Source: a virus
IMG/VR virus record: IMGVR_UViG_3300036944_001100
Coordinates: 1 to 46,776 of that record
Direction: 5' to 3' (one strand)
DNA: 46,776 bases
Position 1 is the first letter of the stretch. Each line of letters begins with the position of its first letter. Position numbers and translations under genes: made by a program. Shown in pieces: positions 1-8,293 of this stretch. Under the pieces are notes generated by a model. That model had not been told where the DNA came from and did not search any database. It saw only the letters and a list, made by a program, of their open reading frames with translations.

Positions 1-3000
1 AGAATTGTTGTAGACTTAAAAGGTGGTTCAGCAAGCAGTTTAGCAACAGCTAACGGTTTCCCTACTACTAATACTTTTACAAATACTGCTTTTGCTACTA
101 TGTGTTTTCGTTTAAATAGAGATGACTACAATTATAATGGTTCTCCTAATGTAAACTTCTTTGTAGAAGGATTACGTCTTTCAGATATTCTATATGATAG
201 TGCTACTGATCAGTATTACGTTAGTACTGTAAAATCTTATACTAATAATCCTGCACTAGTTCTTTATGATTATTTAACTAATACTGTCTATGGTAAAGGT
301 TTAGATCCTAGCTTTATTGATTTAAAATCGTTTTTTATTGCTAAAGTTATTTGCGCTACAACAATAGCTACAACTAAGGCTCAAGATGGACGTGTCAATG
401 GTCGTAGACCAGATGTAGAAAATGAAGATGGTACTATAACAGTCCAACCTAGTATACCTGATAAAGATCTTTGCTTATACGAATGTAATACAGTATTAGA
501 TAGCGAACGTTCTATTAGAGAAAATATTGAACTTATTCTTGAATCTATGGAAGAAGCTGACCTAATTTGGTCTGGTGGTACTTATAAACTTTCACTTCAA
601 GCTCCAAGAACTCAAGAAGACTTAGAAGCTTTAGTAGTAGCTACTATTGATGAAGATGATATTATTCGTGGTAAAATGGAATTAGAATTTCCAGATTCTT
701 CTACACGCTACTCACAAGTAACAGCTCGTTTTATGAACGAATTTGAAAACTTTGTTGATGATACTGTTATTTGGCCTACTGCTTATTCTGATGTTTATAA
801 TCAGTATTTAACCGAAGATTCAGATCAGTTACTTAAAACAGAAATTTATTTACCTTGCACTTCTGACCCTTATCATGCTCTTGCTAAGGCAGAACAGATG
901 GTTCGTACTTCTAGACGAGAAATGAGAGCTAAGTTTATTGTAGGTAAGATAGGTTTACTATTAGAGCCTGGTGATGTTATTTCAGTTACTTCAGCTAGTA
1001 ATAATCTTACTAACGAAATAATGAAAGTAGAATCAATAAAACTTTCTTCAGACCTTTCAGCAGAAATTGAAGCTAGACAGTATAGTCAAGAAACCTTTGC
1101 TTGGAATGTTTCTGATGATGTTGCTTACTTCTCTCCAAAGATAGACTACTACTACTCAGTAGTTCCACCTAGTAATGTAGTATTCACTACTGTAAATCCT
1201 ACTGGTCTTTTTGGAGTAAACTCAGGTAAACTTACTTGGACCTACCCAGATACTATCTCTGTTAGCCAGTTCTTAGTTGAAGTGTCTTCAGATGCTGGTG
1301 TTACTTGGAAAACCTTGTCTACAACAGGTACAACTAGTTATGATATTACTGCTTTAAACAGTGGTACTTACCAGTTTTCTGTAAGATCAGTTAATCAACT
1401 TGGTAGATACTCTACAAGAGTTATTGCAAAAGATAGTACAGGGTTAATAACCTCTTTCACTATCCAAAGAGCAACAACAGATCAAGTAGCAGTTATCTAT
1501 GCTAATACCGATAATGCTGCAACTAATACACAGTCCTATACACTAGGTACTAACGGTTATGTTGCTTACTATGTCTACTCAGGTGACACTCCTACTCTGC
1601 CTGTAAGAGCTAACATTACTTTTGCTAAGTTTGTTGGTAATGATGGTGCTACAGGTGCTCCTGGTTATAGTACTGCAGTAGTCACTTTATATGCTAAAGG
1701 AGCTACAGCTCCAACAAATCTTGCAGGTAGTTTCACTTATACTTTTAGTACTAAAGCTCTAGCTCCAATATCAACAGCAAGTTTAGGCTCTTGGTCTCAA
1801 ACTATTCCAGCTTTAGTCTCAGGAGATTATTTATGGGTAAGACAAGCTGTAGCTTATTCTAACACAGCTACAGATGTTATAGACATTGGAGAATGGTCTA
1901 CCGCTGTTACTACTTCTTATCTTGGTACTAATGGTGGTCCAGGGGTTAATGGGCTAAATAGTAAACCTATATTCCTATACAGAAAAACCACTTCAACTAC
2001 TGCTCCGGCTAGTTTTACAGGAGAAGCTACTTATGATTTTTCTACGGATATTTTAAGTGGATTAGATCTATTGCTCTCTCCAAACACTTGGTCAAGAACA
2101 GCACCAAGCATAGGTAATGGAGAATATCTCTGGGTAAGACAAGCTATAGCTTCTTCTTCAACTACTACTGCTTCCATTACTATTACTGCTTGGTCTACTG
2201 CAGCTATTGTAGGAGTAGGTGGTAACAACGGAGCTAATGGCGGATCAACTACTGCTATTTATATTAGTTCAGCTAGCCAACCTACTACACCTACCGCTAG
2301 TTTAACTACTCCAGCAGGTTGGTCTTCTACAGTTCCTGTCAAATTAGAAAACATCTGGGTTAGTTTAGGTAAACAGACAGTAGGTGGAGGAAACTATACT
2401 TGGGATACACCTAGTATTTTCTCTGAAGCTACTTCAAATATCTTAGTAAATCAAAACAAATTACCTTGGACTGCAGGTACAGGCTCTGACCCCTTAGGTT
2501 GGTCAGCTAATGGTACTAATACAGAACAACTTCGTCAGACTGGTATTGATCCTTATGGTGGTTCTAGTATAATTTGGAAAGCTATTAATGGTGGTGTAGA
2601 CAACGATGCTGATGGAGGTTTTAACGGACCATTAGTTAGTATTGATCAAACTAAAACCTATAGATTTTCTTTGTTTATGAAACAGTTTTCAACTGCAGGT
2701 TATAAGTATTTAGGTTTGAGTGCTAATGGTACTGGAGTTCTCGACTTAGGTGGTACTACTAACACCAATGCTTACTTTTTTGCTAGCAATTTACCCGAAA
2801 ATAATAAATGGTATTTAGTAGTAGGCTACTTGAATCCCTTAAACTCAACAATCACCACTAAAAATCCTGAAAGTGGTATTTGGGACTTAGAAACTGGCAA
2901 TAAAGTTTCAGAGCTAACAGACTATAGAATGGCAACCGATACTACTCAAGTACTTATGAGATCTTACCAATACTATAACACTACAGCAAATCCTGACGAA

Positions 3001-5070
3001 GTGTGGATGTGGAATCCAAGAATTGATGTTGTTGCTACAGATACACCTTCAGTAACTGAGTTACTTAGAAAAACACCTGCAAGTTATAATACTGCGGTAG
3101 TGAGTCTTTATGCTAAAGGAACTACAGTTCCTACATCTTTCTCAGGTACAGCTACTTACACCTTTGCTACAAAAGCGTTAACTGGTTTAACCTTAGGCTC
3201 TTGGTCTACAACTCTTCCAACTGGAATGGTAGTAGGTGAATACCTTTGGACAAGGCAAGCCATAGCTTACTCTAACACAGCTACAGATACTATAGATATC
3301 GCAGAATGGTCTACGGCTGTTGCTACATCCTATCTTGGTACAAATGGTAATCCAGGAGCAGCAGGCGCTAATGGGCTAAATAGTAAGCCTATATTCTTGT
3401 ATAGAAAAACTACTTCAAGTACTACACCTGCTAGCTTTACAGGAAGTGCTCTTTATACCTTTGCTACGGATGATTTAAGTAGTCTTCCAAGTCCTAATCC
3501 ACCTTTTGATTTATTAACATCACCTGATACTTGGACAAGAAATCCTCCTAGCTTAGGAAAAGGAGAGTATCTCTGGGTAAGACAAGCTATAGCTTCTTCT
3601 TCAACTACTACAGCTACTATTCCTATTAGTGCTTGGTCTACTGCAGCTATTGTAGGCATCGGTGGTTCAGATGGGGTGGGCATTCAAGGAAACAGAGGTG
3701 CAGGATGGTGGCGTGCTAATGCTGGCTCTATCCAAGTTAATACTCTAACTCAGCTAGAAATAAACCAAAAGTTTGATGCAGCTACACAGTTGTCTCCAAT
3801 ATTCGGTGATCGCTTTATCCTAGCAACAACTCATGTGACAGGCACTACAGCCTACATTTACAATGCGTCTTCACTCTGGGAAATTCAAACAGCCTTTATC
3901 GACGGTAACTTACTTGTAAATGGTACTGTAACTTCTAACTCTATTGCTACAGGAGCTATCACTGCTACCAACATGGCGGCAAACTCTATTACTGCAGCTA
4001 ATGGTGCTATTGCAAATCTCTCTGTTGATAGAATTAAAGTTAAAGAAGGTGCTATTACTGTTACTACTAATGTAGTTACCTATCCAGACTCAGGTATGAT
4101 GCAAGCTAACTACAATCAAACCGCTAGTACTACTCTTTTTGTAACTAATTCTAGCTCTACTCTGGTTAATGCCACCTATACTCGTGTTGGGACTCTCGTT
4201 ACTGTTACTCTAAATACTCCACTCGTAGGTGGTTGGTATGCTAACTATAACTACAAGAAAGTAGGTTCTAGAATTCAAGTAACAGCTAGAACAGGTACTG
4301 CTAGTTTAGGTATGTTTACAATTGTTTCTATTTTAACTAGTAACACTCAATTAACTTACAATGATACAGTTAGCGGTACTACTAGTGGAACAATGACACT
4401 AGAGCTAGAAGATCATGGTTATGTAGCCGGACAAAAAGTATATTTTGGAGCTTTAAGTGGTACAGCAACAACTGGTATTCTTAAAGTAGCTTCTGTAACA
4501 AGTACAAGGGCGATTGTTCTTACAGCTAAAACATCTATCACAACTGTTGGTACTTGTATTATAGCTCCTGCTTCTACTTATTCTACTGACCCTAGTAATC
4601 CTGCACTTCCAGGAGCAGCTGTAAAAATTTTTGATTACATGCTTCAAGATACTTGGGCCACAGATAAAATTAGAATGTCTATTAATATAAAAAAAGACTT
4701 AATAGATGGAACTAGCTTCTTGTTAAACACAGCTGAGACTGCAGCATATGCTTGTGCAATTTGGGTTAATATAAAAGTTTGGAATATTGGAAACAATGGA
4801 ACCAAAAATGTTTTAATACTTAATGAAGCTCCTTATCTGTTAAACTCTCGTTTCGCTAAAGGTAATCTTGCTTCTGCTTATGAAGCTAATCAAGATATAA
4901 ATGTAACTACTTATATAGATACTACCATAGATACAACAATCGAAGATAATGATATGATAGTTGTGGAAATGATTCTAAGTAATTATGCGCAATCTAGTAC
5001 TAAATATAACTTTGATGATTTTTGGTATCAACAAACAACTCCTCTTGTAATTGAAAAGTTTTATAGGTAA
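1..5070 (+). CDS. Tail-tip / host-specificity protein (J-like), 5' truncated
   Basis: The reading frame is open from base 1, so the gene starts upstream of the window; the ATG at 100 is internal. About 1,689 residues are visible. The first kilobase reads like the J-type tail-tip hub of siphoviruses, followed by a fibronectin III-like domain (about 1150-1430). Two related copies of a segment rich in 'LYAKG', 'YLWVRQA' and 'SKPIFLYRKTT' lie at about 1678-2220 and 3098-3670. Between them is a domain (about 2450-3050) with 'YRFSLFMKQ', 'NKWYLVVGYL' and 'MWNPRIDV', which resembles carbohydrate-binding-type modules of phage fibres. The segment near 3900-4010 ('GTVTSNSIATGAITATNM') is typical of J C-terminal regions. 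The last kilobase is probably receptor-binding. Located at the end of the tail gene block, just before lysis genes. Confidence 0.85.
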   Translation, partial: RIVVDLKGGSASSLATANGFPTTNTFTNTAFATMCFRLNRDDYNYNGSPNVNFFVEGLRLSDILYDSATDQYYVSTVKSYTNNPALVLYDYLTNTVYGKGLDPSFIDLKSFFIAKVICATTIATTKAQDGRVNGRRPDVENEDGTITVQPSIPDKDLCLYECNTVLDSERSIRENIELILESMEEADLIWSGGTYKLSLQAPRTQEDLEALVVATIDEDDIIRGKMELEFPDSSTRYSQVTARFMNEFENFVDDTVIWPTAYSDVYNQYLTEDSDQLLKTEIYLPCTSDPYHALAKAEQMVRTSRREMRAKFIVGKIGLLLEPGDVISVTSASNNLTNEIMKVESIKLSSDLSAEIEARQYSQETFAWNVSDDVAYFSPKIDYYYSVVPPSNVVFTTVNPTGLFGVNSGKLTWTYPDTISVSQFLVEVSSDAGVTWKTLSTTGTTSYDITALNSGTYQFSVRSVNQLGRYSTRVIAKDSTGLITSFTIQRATTDQVAVIYANTDNAATNTQSYTLGTNGYVAYYVYSGDTPTLPVRANITFAKFVGNDGATGAPGYSTAVVTLYAKGATAPTNLAGSFTYTFSTKALAPISTASLGSWSQTIPALVSGDYLWVRQAVAYSNTATDVIDIGEWSTAVTTSYLGTNGGPGVNGLNSKPIFLYRKTTSTTAPASFTGEATYDFSTDILSGLDLLLSPNTWSRTAPSIGNGEYLWVRQAIASSSTTTASITITAWSTAAIVGVGGNNGANGGSTTAIYISSASQPTTPTASLTTPAGWSSTVPVKLENIWVSLGKQTVGGGNYTWDTPSIFSEATSNILVNQNKLPWTAGTGSDPLGWSANGTNTEQLRQTGIDPYGGSSIIWKAINGGVDNDADGGFNGPLVSIDQTKTYRFSLFMKQFSTAGYKYLGLSANGTGVLDLGGTTNTNAYFFASNLPENNKWYLVVGYLNPLNSTITTKNPESGIWDLETGNKVSELTDYRMATDTTQVLMRSYQYYNTTANPDEVWMWNPRIDVVATDTPSVTELLRKTPASYNTAVVSLYAKGTTVPTSFSGTATYTFATKALTGLTLGSWSTTLPTGMVVGEYLWTRQAIAYSNTATDTIDIAEWSTAVATSYLGTNGNPGAAGANGLNSKPIFLYRKTTSSTTPASFTGSALYTFATDDLSSLPSPNPPFDLLTSPDTWTRNPPSLGKGEYLWVRQAIASSSTTTATIPISAWSTAAIVGIGGSDGVGIQGNRGAGWWRANAGSIQVNTLTQLEINQKFDAATQLSPIFGDRFILATTHVTGTTAYIYNASSLWEIQTAFIDGNLLVNGTVTSNSIATGAITATNMAANSITAANGAIANLSVDRIKVKEGAITVTTNVVTYPDSGMMQANYNQTASTTLFVTNSSSTLVNATYTRVGTLVTVTLNTPLVGGWYANYNYKKVGSRIQVTARTGTASLGMFTIVSILTSNTQLTYNDTVSGTTSGTMTLELEDHGYVAGQKVYFGALSGTATTGILKVASVTSTRAIVLTAKTSITTVGTCIIAPASTYSTDPSNPALPGAAVKIFDYMLQDTWATDKIRMSINIKKDLIDGTSFLLNTAETAAYACAIWVNIKVWNIGNNGTKNVLILNEAPYLLNSRFAKGNLASAYEANQDINVTTYIDTTIDTTIEDNDMIVVEMILSNYAQSSTKYNFDDFWYQQTTPLVIEKFYR

Positions 5071-5073
5071 ACA

Positions 5074-5454
5074 ATGAAAAAAATAATTTTTAAAGATTCA
5101 GGAGAAATCACTGCAGTAATCTCAGGCTCAGAAGAAGATCTAATAAAATATAATATTAGTAGTAATTCTATTTATATTCTAGAAGATATTGATGTTGATG
5201 TGGTTTATGATAAGGTTATACAAGGTAAATTAGTTAAAGAAGAGGAATCAAACAAAAATGTTCTTGATAAGTTATTTTTAACTGAAAATAACAAAATTGA
5301 AAATATTCCTTTAAATACTGAGTTGTTTATTGATGAAGAACCTTATGGTAGAATTACAGATGGTTTTATAACAATAATAAAAGATTATCCTGAACAAATT
5401 ATAAAACTAACTTTCAAGTTGTGGCCTCATAAAACAAAGGTGATTTATGCCTGA
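5074..5454 (+). CDS. Hypothetical protein downstream of tail-tip gene
   Basis: 126 residues, acidic and Ile/Asn-rich, starting 3 bases after the tail-tip stop codon. No motif recognised; there is no signal peptide or membrane segment. The C-terminal part ('GRITDGFITIIKDYPEQI') looks like a small beta-strand domain. Its position between the tail-tip protein and the lysis genes, and its 8-base overlap with the next ORF, suggest a tail accessory or chaperone role, but this is inference from position only. Confidence 0.7.
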   Translation: MKKIIFKDSGEITAVISGSEEDLIKYNISSNSIYILEDIDVDVVYDKVIQGKLVKEEESNKNVLDKLFLTENNKIENIPLNTELFIDEEPYGRITDGFITIIKDYPEQIIKLTFKLWPHKTKVIYA

Positions 5455-5635
5455 AATTAAAATCAAAAACAACATTCCAGCATTGCGTATACAAAATTAC
5501 CCTGAAATTGGTAATCAACTAGATTCAATAATGAAAGGGTTAGATGCTTACTCAAAAGGTGAGCCTCTACCACAAGCAACTTTAGATTGGATTGAACAGT
5601 GTAAAGCTGTCAAATCTACTTATCCGAAAGAATAA
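5447..5635 (+). CDS. Small tail-associated protein (XkdW-like pattern)
   Basis: 62 residues. The pattern 'YPEIGNQLDSIMKGLDAY' followed by 'IEQCKAVKSTYPK' matches a very common class of small phage proteins (YPxxxxQLD...KYP) found next to tail fibre genes. Its biochemical role is not established. It starts inside the end of the preceding gene (8-base overlap) with AAAGGTG upstream, and its stop is 1 base before the endolysin ATG, so it is translationally coupled on both sides. Confidence 0.65.
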   Translation: MPEIKIKNNIPALRIQNYPEIGNQLDSIMKGLDAYSKGEPLPQATLDWIEQCKAVKSTYPKE

Positions 5636-5636
5636 A

Positions 5637-6098
5637 ATGTATCAACTAGGAAATAAATCTCTAGAGAAACTAAAGCTAGTTCACCCTGACTTAGCTAGAG
5701 TTGTTAAACGAGCTATTAACCTTACAGAACAAGACTTTACTGTCGTAGAGGGTCTTCGGACCCTTGAACGTCAAAAAGAACTTGTAGCTACAGGCAAGTC
5801 TCAAACTATGAAATCTAGGCATCTAGATGGTCATGCAGTAGATTTAGCTCCTTGGGTGAACGGAACTATCGATTGGAATACTACAAGTCATTTTGATGCA
5901 GTAGCAGAAGCTATGAGAAAAGCTGCTATTGCTGAAAAGGTAGAAGTGCTCTGGGGAGCTTCTTGGGATCTTGCATTAAATTACAGGGTCTCTAGTGCTG
6001 ATGCTCTAGAAGCCTATCTACATGACTGTAAAGTAAAAGGTAAAAAACCTTTCTTAGATCGTCCACACTTCCAGTTAACTTGGAAAGCTTATCCATGA
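5637..6098 (+). CDS. Endolysin, M15-family peptidase
   Basis: 153 residues from the ATG at 5637, one base after the previous stop with GAAAG upstream; a longer frame from 5592 overlaps the previous gene and is less likely. The zinc-site motifs of M15 peptidases are present: 'SRHLDGHAVDLAP' (SxHxxGxAxD) and 'RPHFQLTW' (HxxH-like second half). The family includes the T5 L-alanyl-D-glutamate endopeptidase and VanY-type carboxypeptidases, which cut peptidoglycan stem peptides. No signal peptide, so release would depend on a holin. It heads the lysis cassette. Confidence 0.9.
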   Translation: MYQLGNKSLEKLKLVHPDLARVVKRAINLTEQDFTVVEGLRTLERQKELVATGKSQTMKSRHLDGHAVDLAPWVNGTIDWNTTSHFDAVAEAMRKAAIAEKVEVLWGASWDLALNYRVSSADALEAYLHDCKVKGKKPFLDRPHFQLTWKAYP

Positions 6099-6301
6099 AA
6101 ACTTACAAGCGTGAGGCGGCTATCTTAGTGTTAGTTTACATAGCTTACATGGGTCTTTATGGACGTATTGAAGCTTTACAAGTACTAGCTTGGCCTCTCA
6201 TGCTTTTTGTAGGAGCGGCCTTTGGTATGGACTGGGCTAGAAAACAAACAGATTTAGTAACGAAGAAAGATTATTCTCGTGATGAACTTGATAACAAATA
6301 G
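6095..6301 (+). CDS. Putative holin (two membrane segments)
   Basis: 68 residues from the ATG at 6095, which overlaps the endolysin stop as ATGA. Two hydrophobic stretches, 'AAILVLVYIAYMGLYG' and 'LQVLAWPLMLFVGAAFG', are followed by a charged C-terminus. Size, topology and position directly after the endolysin fit a class II holin that forms the membrane lesion letting endolysin out. No sequence family recognised, so the call rests on topology and context. A second small membrane protein at 6638-6886 is the alternative holin candidate. Confidence 0.65.
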   Translation: MKTYKREAAILVLVYIAYMGLYGRIEALQVLAWPLMLFVGAAFGMDWARKQTDLVTKKDYSRDELDNK

Positions 6302-6524
6302 AATATTTATAGGCGTGGCTATTATTGTTTTTTCACTCAGTCTAGGACTAGGTTTCTTTATCTACAACAAAGGTAAAGAAGTAAAAGCACAAGAAGTAGT
6401 CATTAAACAACAGGAAACTTATATCGACACAAGGAAAAGAATAGATGCGGTCAGTCGCCAAAATACTTCTGTTGACGATGCTACTAAGCGGTTGCTTGAA
6501 CGGCAGTCTAAACGGAATAAATGA
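6282..6524 (+). CDS. i-spanin (Rz-like)
   Basis: 80 residues from ATG 6282 (a GTG one codon upstream is possible). One N-terminal membrane segment ('IFIGVAIIVFSLSLGLGFFI') is followed by a charged, likely coiled-coil periplasmic region ending in 'RLLERQSKRNK'. This is the architecture of Rz inner-membrane spanins, which join with Rz1 to fuse inner and outer membranes at the last step of lysis. The nested lipoprotein gene starting at 6445 strongly supports the call. Confidence 0.8.
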   Translation: MNLITNRIFIGVAIIVFSLSLGLGFFIYNKGKEVKAQEVVIKQQETYIDTRKRIDAVSRQNTSVDDATKRLLERQSKRNK

Positions 6525-6669
6525 CAAGGGTCTTTGTGATGGTCTATCTCCCAAGGTAGACAAACTCAATGATAGCCTTATTATAGACGGTGGACCACAA
6601 ACTATTCTAGCAGGTGACGATCTTATCAGAGGATTTGATGCTGGATGCTATGGAACACTGGATAAATGA
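6445..6669 (+). CDS. o-spanin lipoprotein (Rz1-like), starts inside Rz
   Basis: 74 residues in the +1 frame relative to Rz. It begins inside Rz and extends 145 bases beyond it. The N-terminus 'MRSVAKILLLTMLLSGC' is a textbook lipoprotein signal with the lipobox L-S-G-C and the modified cysteine at residue 17. Rz1 proteins sit in the outer membrane and bind the Rz C-terminus. The sequence after the cysteine is not proline-rich, unlike lambda Rz1. AAGGAAAAG precedes the start. Confidence 0.85.
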   Translation: MRSVAKILLLTMLLSGCLNGSLNGINDKGLCDGLSPKVDKLNDSLIIDGGPQTILAGDDLIRGFDAGCYGTLDK

Positions 6670-6886
6670 AATAATTACAGGCTTAGTTGCTTCTGTCTTT
6701 GCTTCTATTGCTTGGTTAGTTAGGACTGTTTTAACTAATAACAAGAAAATAGAGATGCTTCAACAAGACATTGCTAACAGAGATGCTAGAAGAGATGATG
6801 ATCGTAAAGTTGTTGACGAAATAAAATCAGAAATGAAAGATCTTCGCAATGAACTAAGAGAATACTTCTTCTCTAGAAAAGACTAA
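6638..6886 (+). CDS. Membrane-anchored coiled-coil protein, possible second holin
   Basis: About 82 residues from ATG 6638 (AGAGG five bases upstream); ATG 6650 is also possible. One membrane segment ('IITGLVASVFASIAWLVR') is followed by a long charged helix ('IANRDARRDDDRKVVDEIK', 'MKDLRNELREYFFSRKD') that looks like a coiled coil. It overlaps the end of Rz1 and closes the lysis cassette. Topology fits a single-span holin or a holin regulator; the sequence does not decide between them. Confidence 0.6.
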   Translation: MLDAMEHWINEIITGLVASVFASIAWLVRTVLTNNKKIEMLQQDIANRDARRDDDRKVVDEIKSEMKDLRNELREYFFSRKD

Positions 6887-6911
6887 AAGAAAAAAAAAAG
6901 AAAAGTTATAG

Positions 6912-6939
6912 CCCTGCTACCTCTTACGAGGCGGCAGGG
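6912..6939. terminator. Bidirectional intrinsic terminator between convergent operons
   Basis: A stem of about 12 pairs with one mismatch and one wobble, and the loop TTAC. On the plus side it is followed by TTGTTTTATTAT. On the minus side it is followed by a long U-rich run (complement of the A-rich stretch 6886-6905). It separates the rightward tail/lysis genes from the leftward gene block, so it can serve both transcripts. Confidence 0.85.
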
Positions 6940-6947
6940 TTGTTTTA

Positions 6948-7415
6948 TTATAATTTATTAAAGTTACCAAAATAAATTTTAGCTGCTTTTTGATAAACTG
7001 CAGAAGCTTCCTCCGAGTTATCAAAGTATCCTAAATGTTTCTTAACTCCATTTACACGGATATCACTTTGATACTTTTGTCTTTTCTTATTCCAGTAAAC
7101 TCCTTTAATTCCTAATATATTATTTTTTTGTGCACCCCTATTTTGTTGATTTTGTTTATTTGTTGCTAATCTAAGATTTTCAATTCGATTATCATCTTTA
7201 ATACCGTTGATATGATCTATTTGATAACCTTCAGGGATAGTTGCTATTAACATTTCATAAATAATTCTATGTATATAGTATTGCTTGCGGTTTAACCCAA
7301 CTCTTTTGTGGCCTTTAAGGTAACACCCGGCTATAGAGTCTATCTTAGCTGCTCCGGAATTAATTTTCCAGTATAATTCTCCATTTTTATAATAAAAGTA
7401 ATCTTTCCAAATCAT
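6948..7415 (-). CDS. HNH homing endonuclease with AP2 DNA-binding domain (copy 1)
   Basis: About 155 residues from ATG 7415 ('MIWKDYFYYKNGELYWK'); a TTG start at 7445 would add ten residues inside a hairpin and is less likely. The N-terminal NUMOD-like segment is followed by the HNH core ('VHRIIYEM' equivalent 'IHRIIYEM', 'YQIDHINGIKDDNRIENL', 'NKQNQQNRG'). The C-terminal AP2-type DNA-binding domain reads 'GIKGVYWNKKRQKYQSDI' and 'KHLGYFDNSEEASAVYQKAA'. Such genes are selfish nickases that spread between related phages. It is paralogous to the genes at 14273 and 21035 and sits at the junction of two convergent operons. Confidence 0.9.
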   Translation of the reverse strand: MIWKDYFYYKNGELYWKINSGAAKIDSIAGCYLKGHKRVGLNRKQYYIHRIIYEMLIATIPEGYQIDHINGIKDDNRIENLRLATNKQNQQNRGAQKNNILGIKGVYWNKKRQKYQSDIRVNGVKKHLGYFDNSEEASAVYQKAAKIYFGNFNKL

Positions 7416-7435
7416 TTTTCTTTCTTTCTTTGAAT

Positions 7436-7463
7436 GCCCCGCCAATATTTCTACCAGCGGGGC
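7436..7463 (+). terminator. Second rightward terminator hairpin
   Basis: A perfect 7-pair GC stem (GCCCCGC / GCGGGGC) with a 14-base loop, followed on the plus strand by TGTTTTATTT. On the minus strand no U-run follows, so it is directional for rightward transcription, although the flanking genes are leftward. It looks like a second terminator for the tail/lysis operon, now separated from the first by the HNH gene. Confidence 0.65.
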
Positions 7464-7471
7464 TGTTTTAT

Positions 7472-8293
7472 TTAAGGTCGAGTTGCTATCCTAAAAGGAT
7501 CAATACCCTTCTCTATATAATTCTTTGTAGCCAAAATCCTATCAAGAGTTGAATCCACTGTAGTATAATTCATTGGTCTAGCTAACTTTAGATTAGGATT
7601 TAGATCTTCTAAGTATTCATACACATAGAGACAAAAATTTTTCTTTTTGTTCAAGAATCTTTCTGCCCAATATTTGAAACCTTGATCTGATTTACTCCAA
7701 GGAAACAACTCACCAAAGCTACTACAAGACTCTACTAAAGCTTTTAGCTCTTCAGTATTAACAGGTAACTCTAGTCGTTCTAAAGCTGCTATATCAACGT
7801 CTTTCTTACCGATATTTTCTGCTATTTCAGCAAAGCAATAACAGAAAGTATTAATAATAGCGATTAGCTCTTCTTTAGAAACTCTATGGCTATAGATATT
7901 GGATGTAAGCTTTAAGATGTCTCCAAACATTCTATCTTCGAAGTTTTGAATACAACGTCTCAATCGAACGTAGTTAAAAAACTTTTTAGTATCAATTACA
8001 TTATAGTGATAGTTTTCTATTTCATTAAGCATAGCCTCTTTAAATATAGCTAAATCATTTTCGTATCCCTTGAAATCTTTTGTTGTGACACTACCTCTAG
8101 CGTTAAGATGAGTATTAAACTCTTTTAAAACAAGTTTAGCTAGAGCATCTCGCTCAGTTAGATAGTATCGTTTCCAATCGAGATTAATTGGTCTCCAAGA
8201 GTCTCGATTCTTCATAAACCAGCCTAGGTACTCTGGACTCCAAATGCTAGTTAAAGCTTGAATTAAAGCAGCTGTTCTTGGACTGTTATACAT
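7472..8293 (-). CDS. Unknown protein at the distal end of the amidoligase cluster
   Basis: 273 residues, mostly helical in appearance, with many aromatic and charged residues ('WSPEYLGWFMKNRDSW', 'FCYCFAEIAENIGKKDVD'). No catalytic motif, membrane segment or signal peptide was recognised. The start overlaps the stop of the ATP-grasp gene by 8 bases, indicating translational coupling, so it very likely belongs to the same pathway. It could be the acceptor protein, a substrate carrier or a new enzyme. Confidence 0.7.
   Translation of the reverse strand: MYNSPRTAALIQALTSIWSPEYLGWFMKNRDSWRPINLDWKRYYLTERDALAKLVLKEFNTHLNARGSVTTKDFKGYENDLAIFKEAMLNEIENYHYNVIDTKKFFNYVRLRRCIQNFEDRMFGDILKLTSNIYSHRVSKEELIAIINTFCYCFAEIAENIGKKDVDIAALERLELPVNTEELKALVESCSSFGELFPWSKSDQGFKYWAERFLNKKKNFCLYVYEYLEDLNPNLKLARPMNYTTVDSTLDRILATKNYIEKGIDPFRIATRP

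Noticed and set aside
2031-4647. Leftward ORFs inside the tail-tip gene (for example 2031-2228, 3453-3683, 4453-4647)
   Set aside because: They are frame shadows of a clear long gene, have no start signals, and two mirror each other only because the tail gene contains a duplication.
6919-6931. ACCTCTTACGAGG in the terminator, resembling the promoter
   Set aside because: No TATA core follows; the bases are part of the terminator stem.
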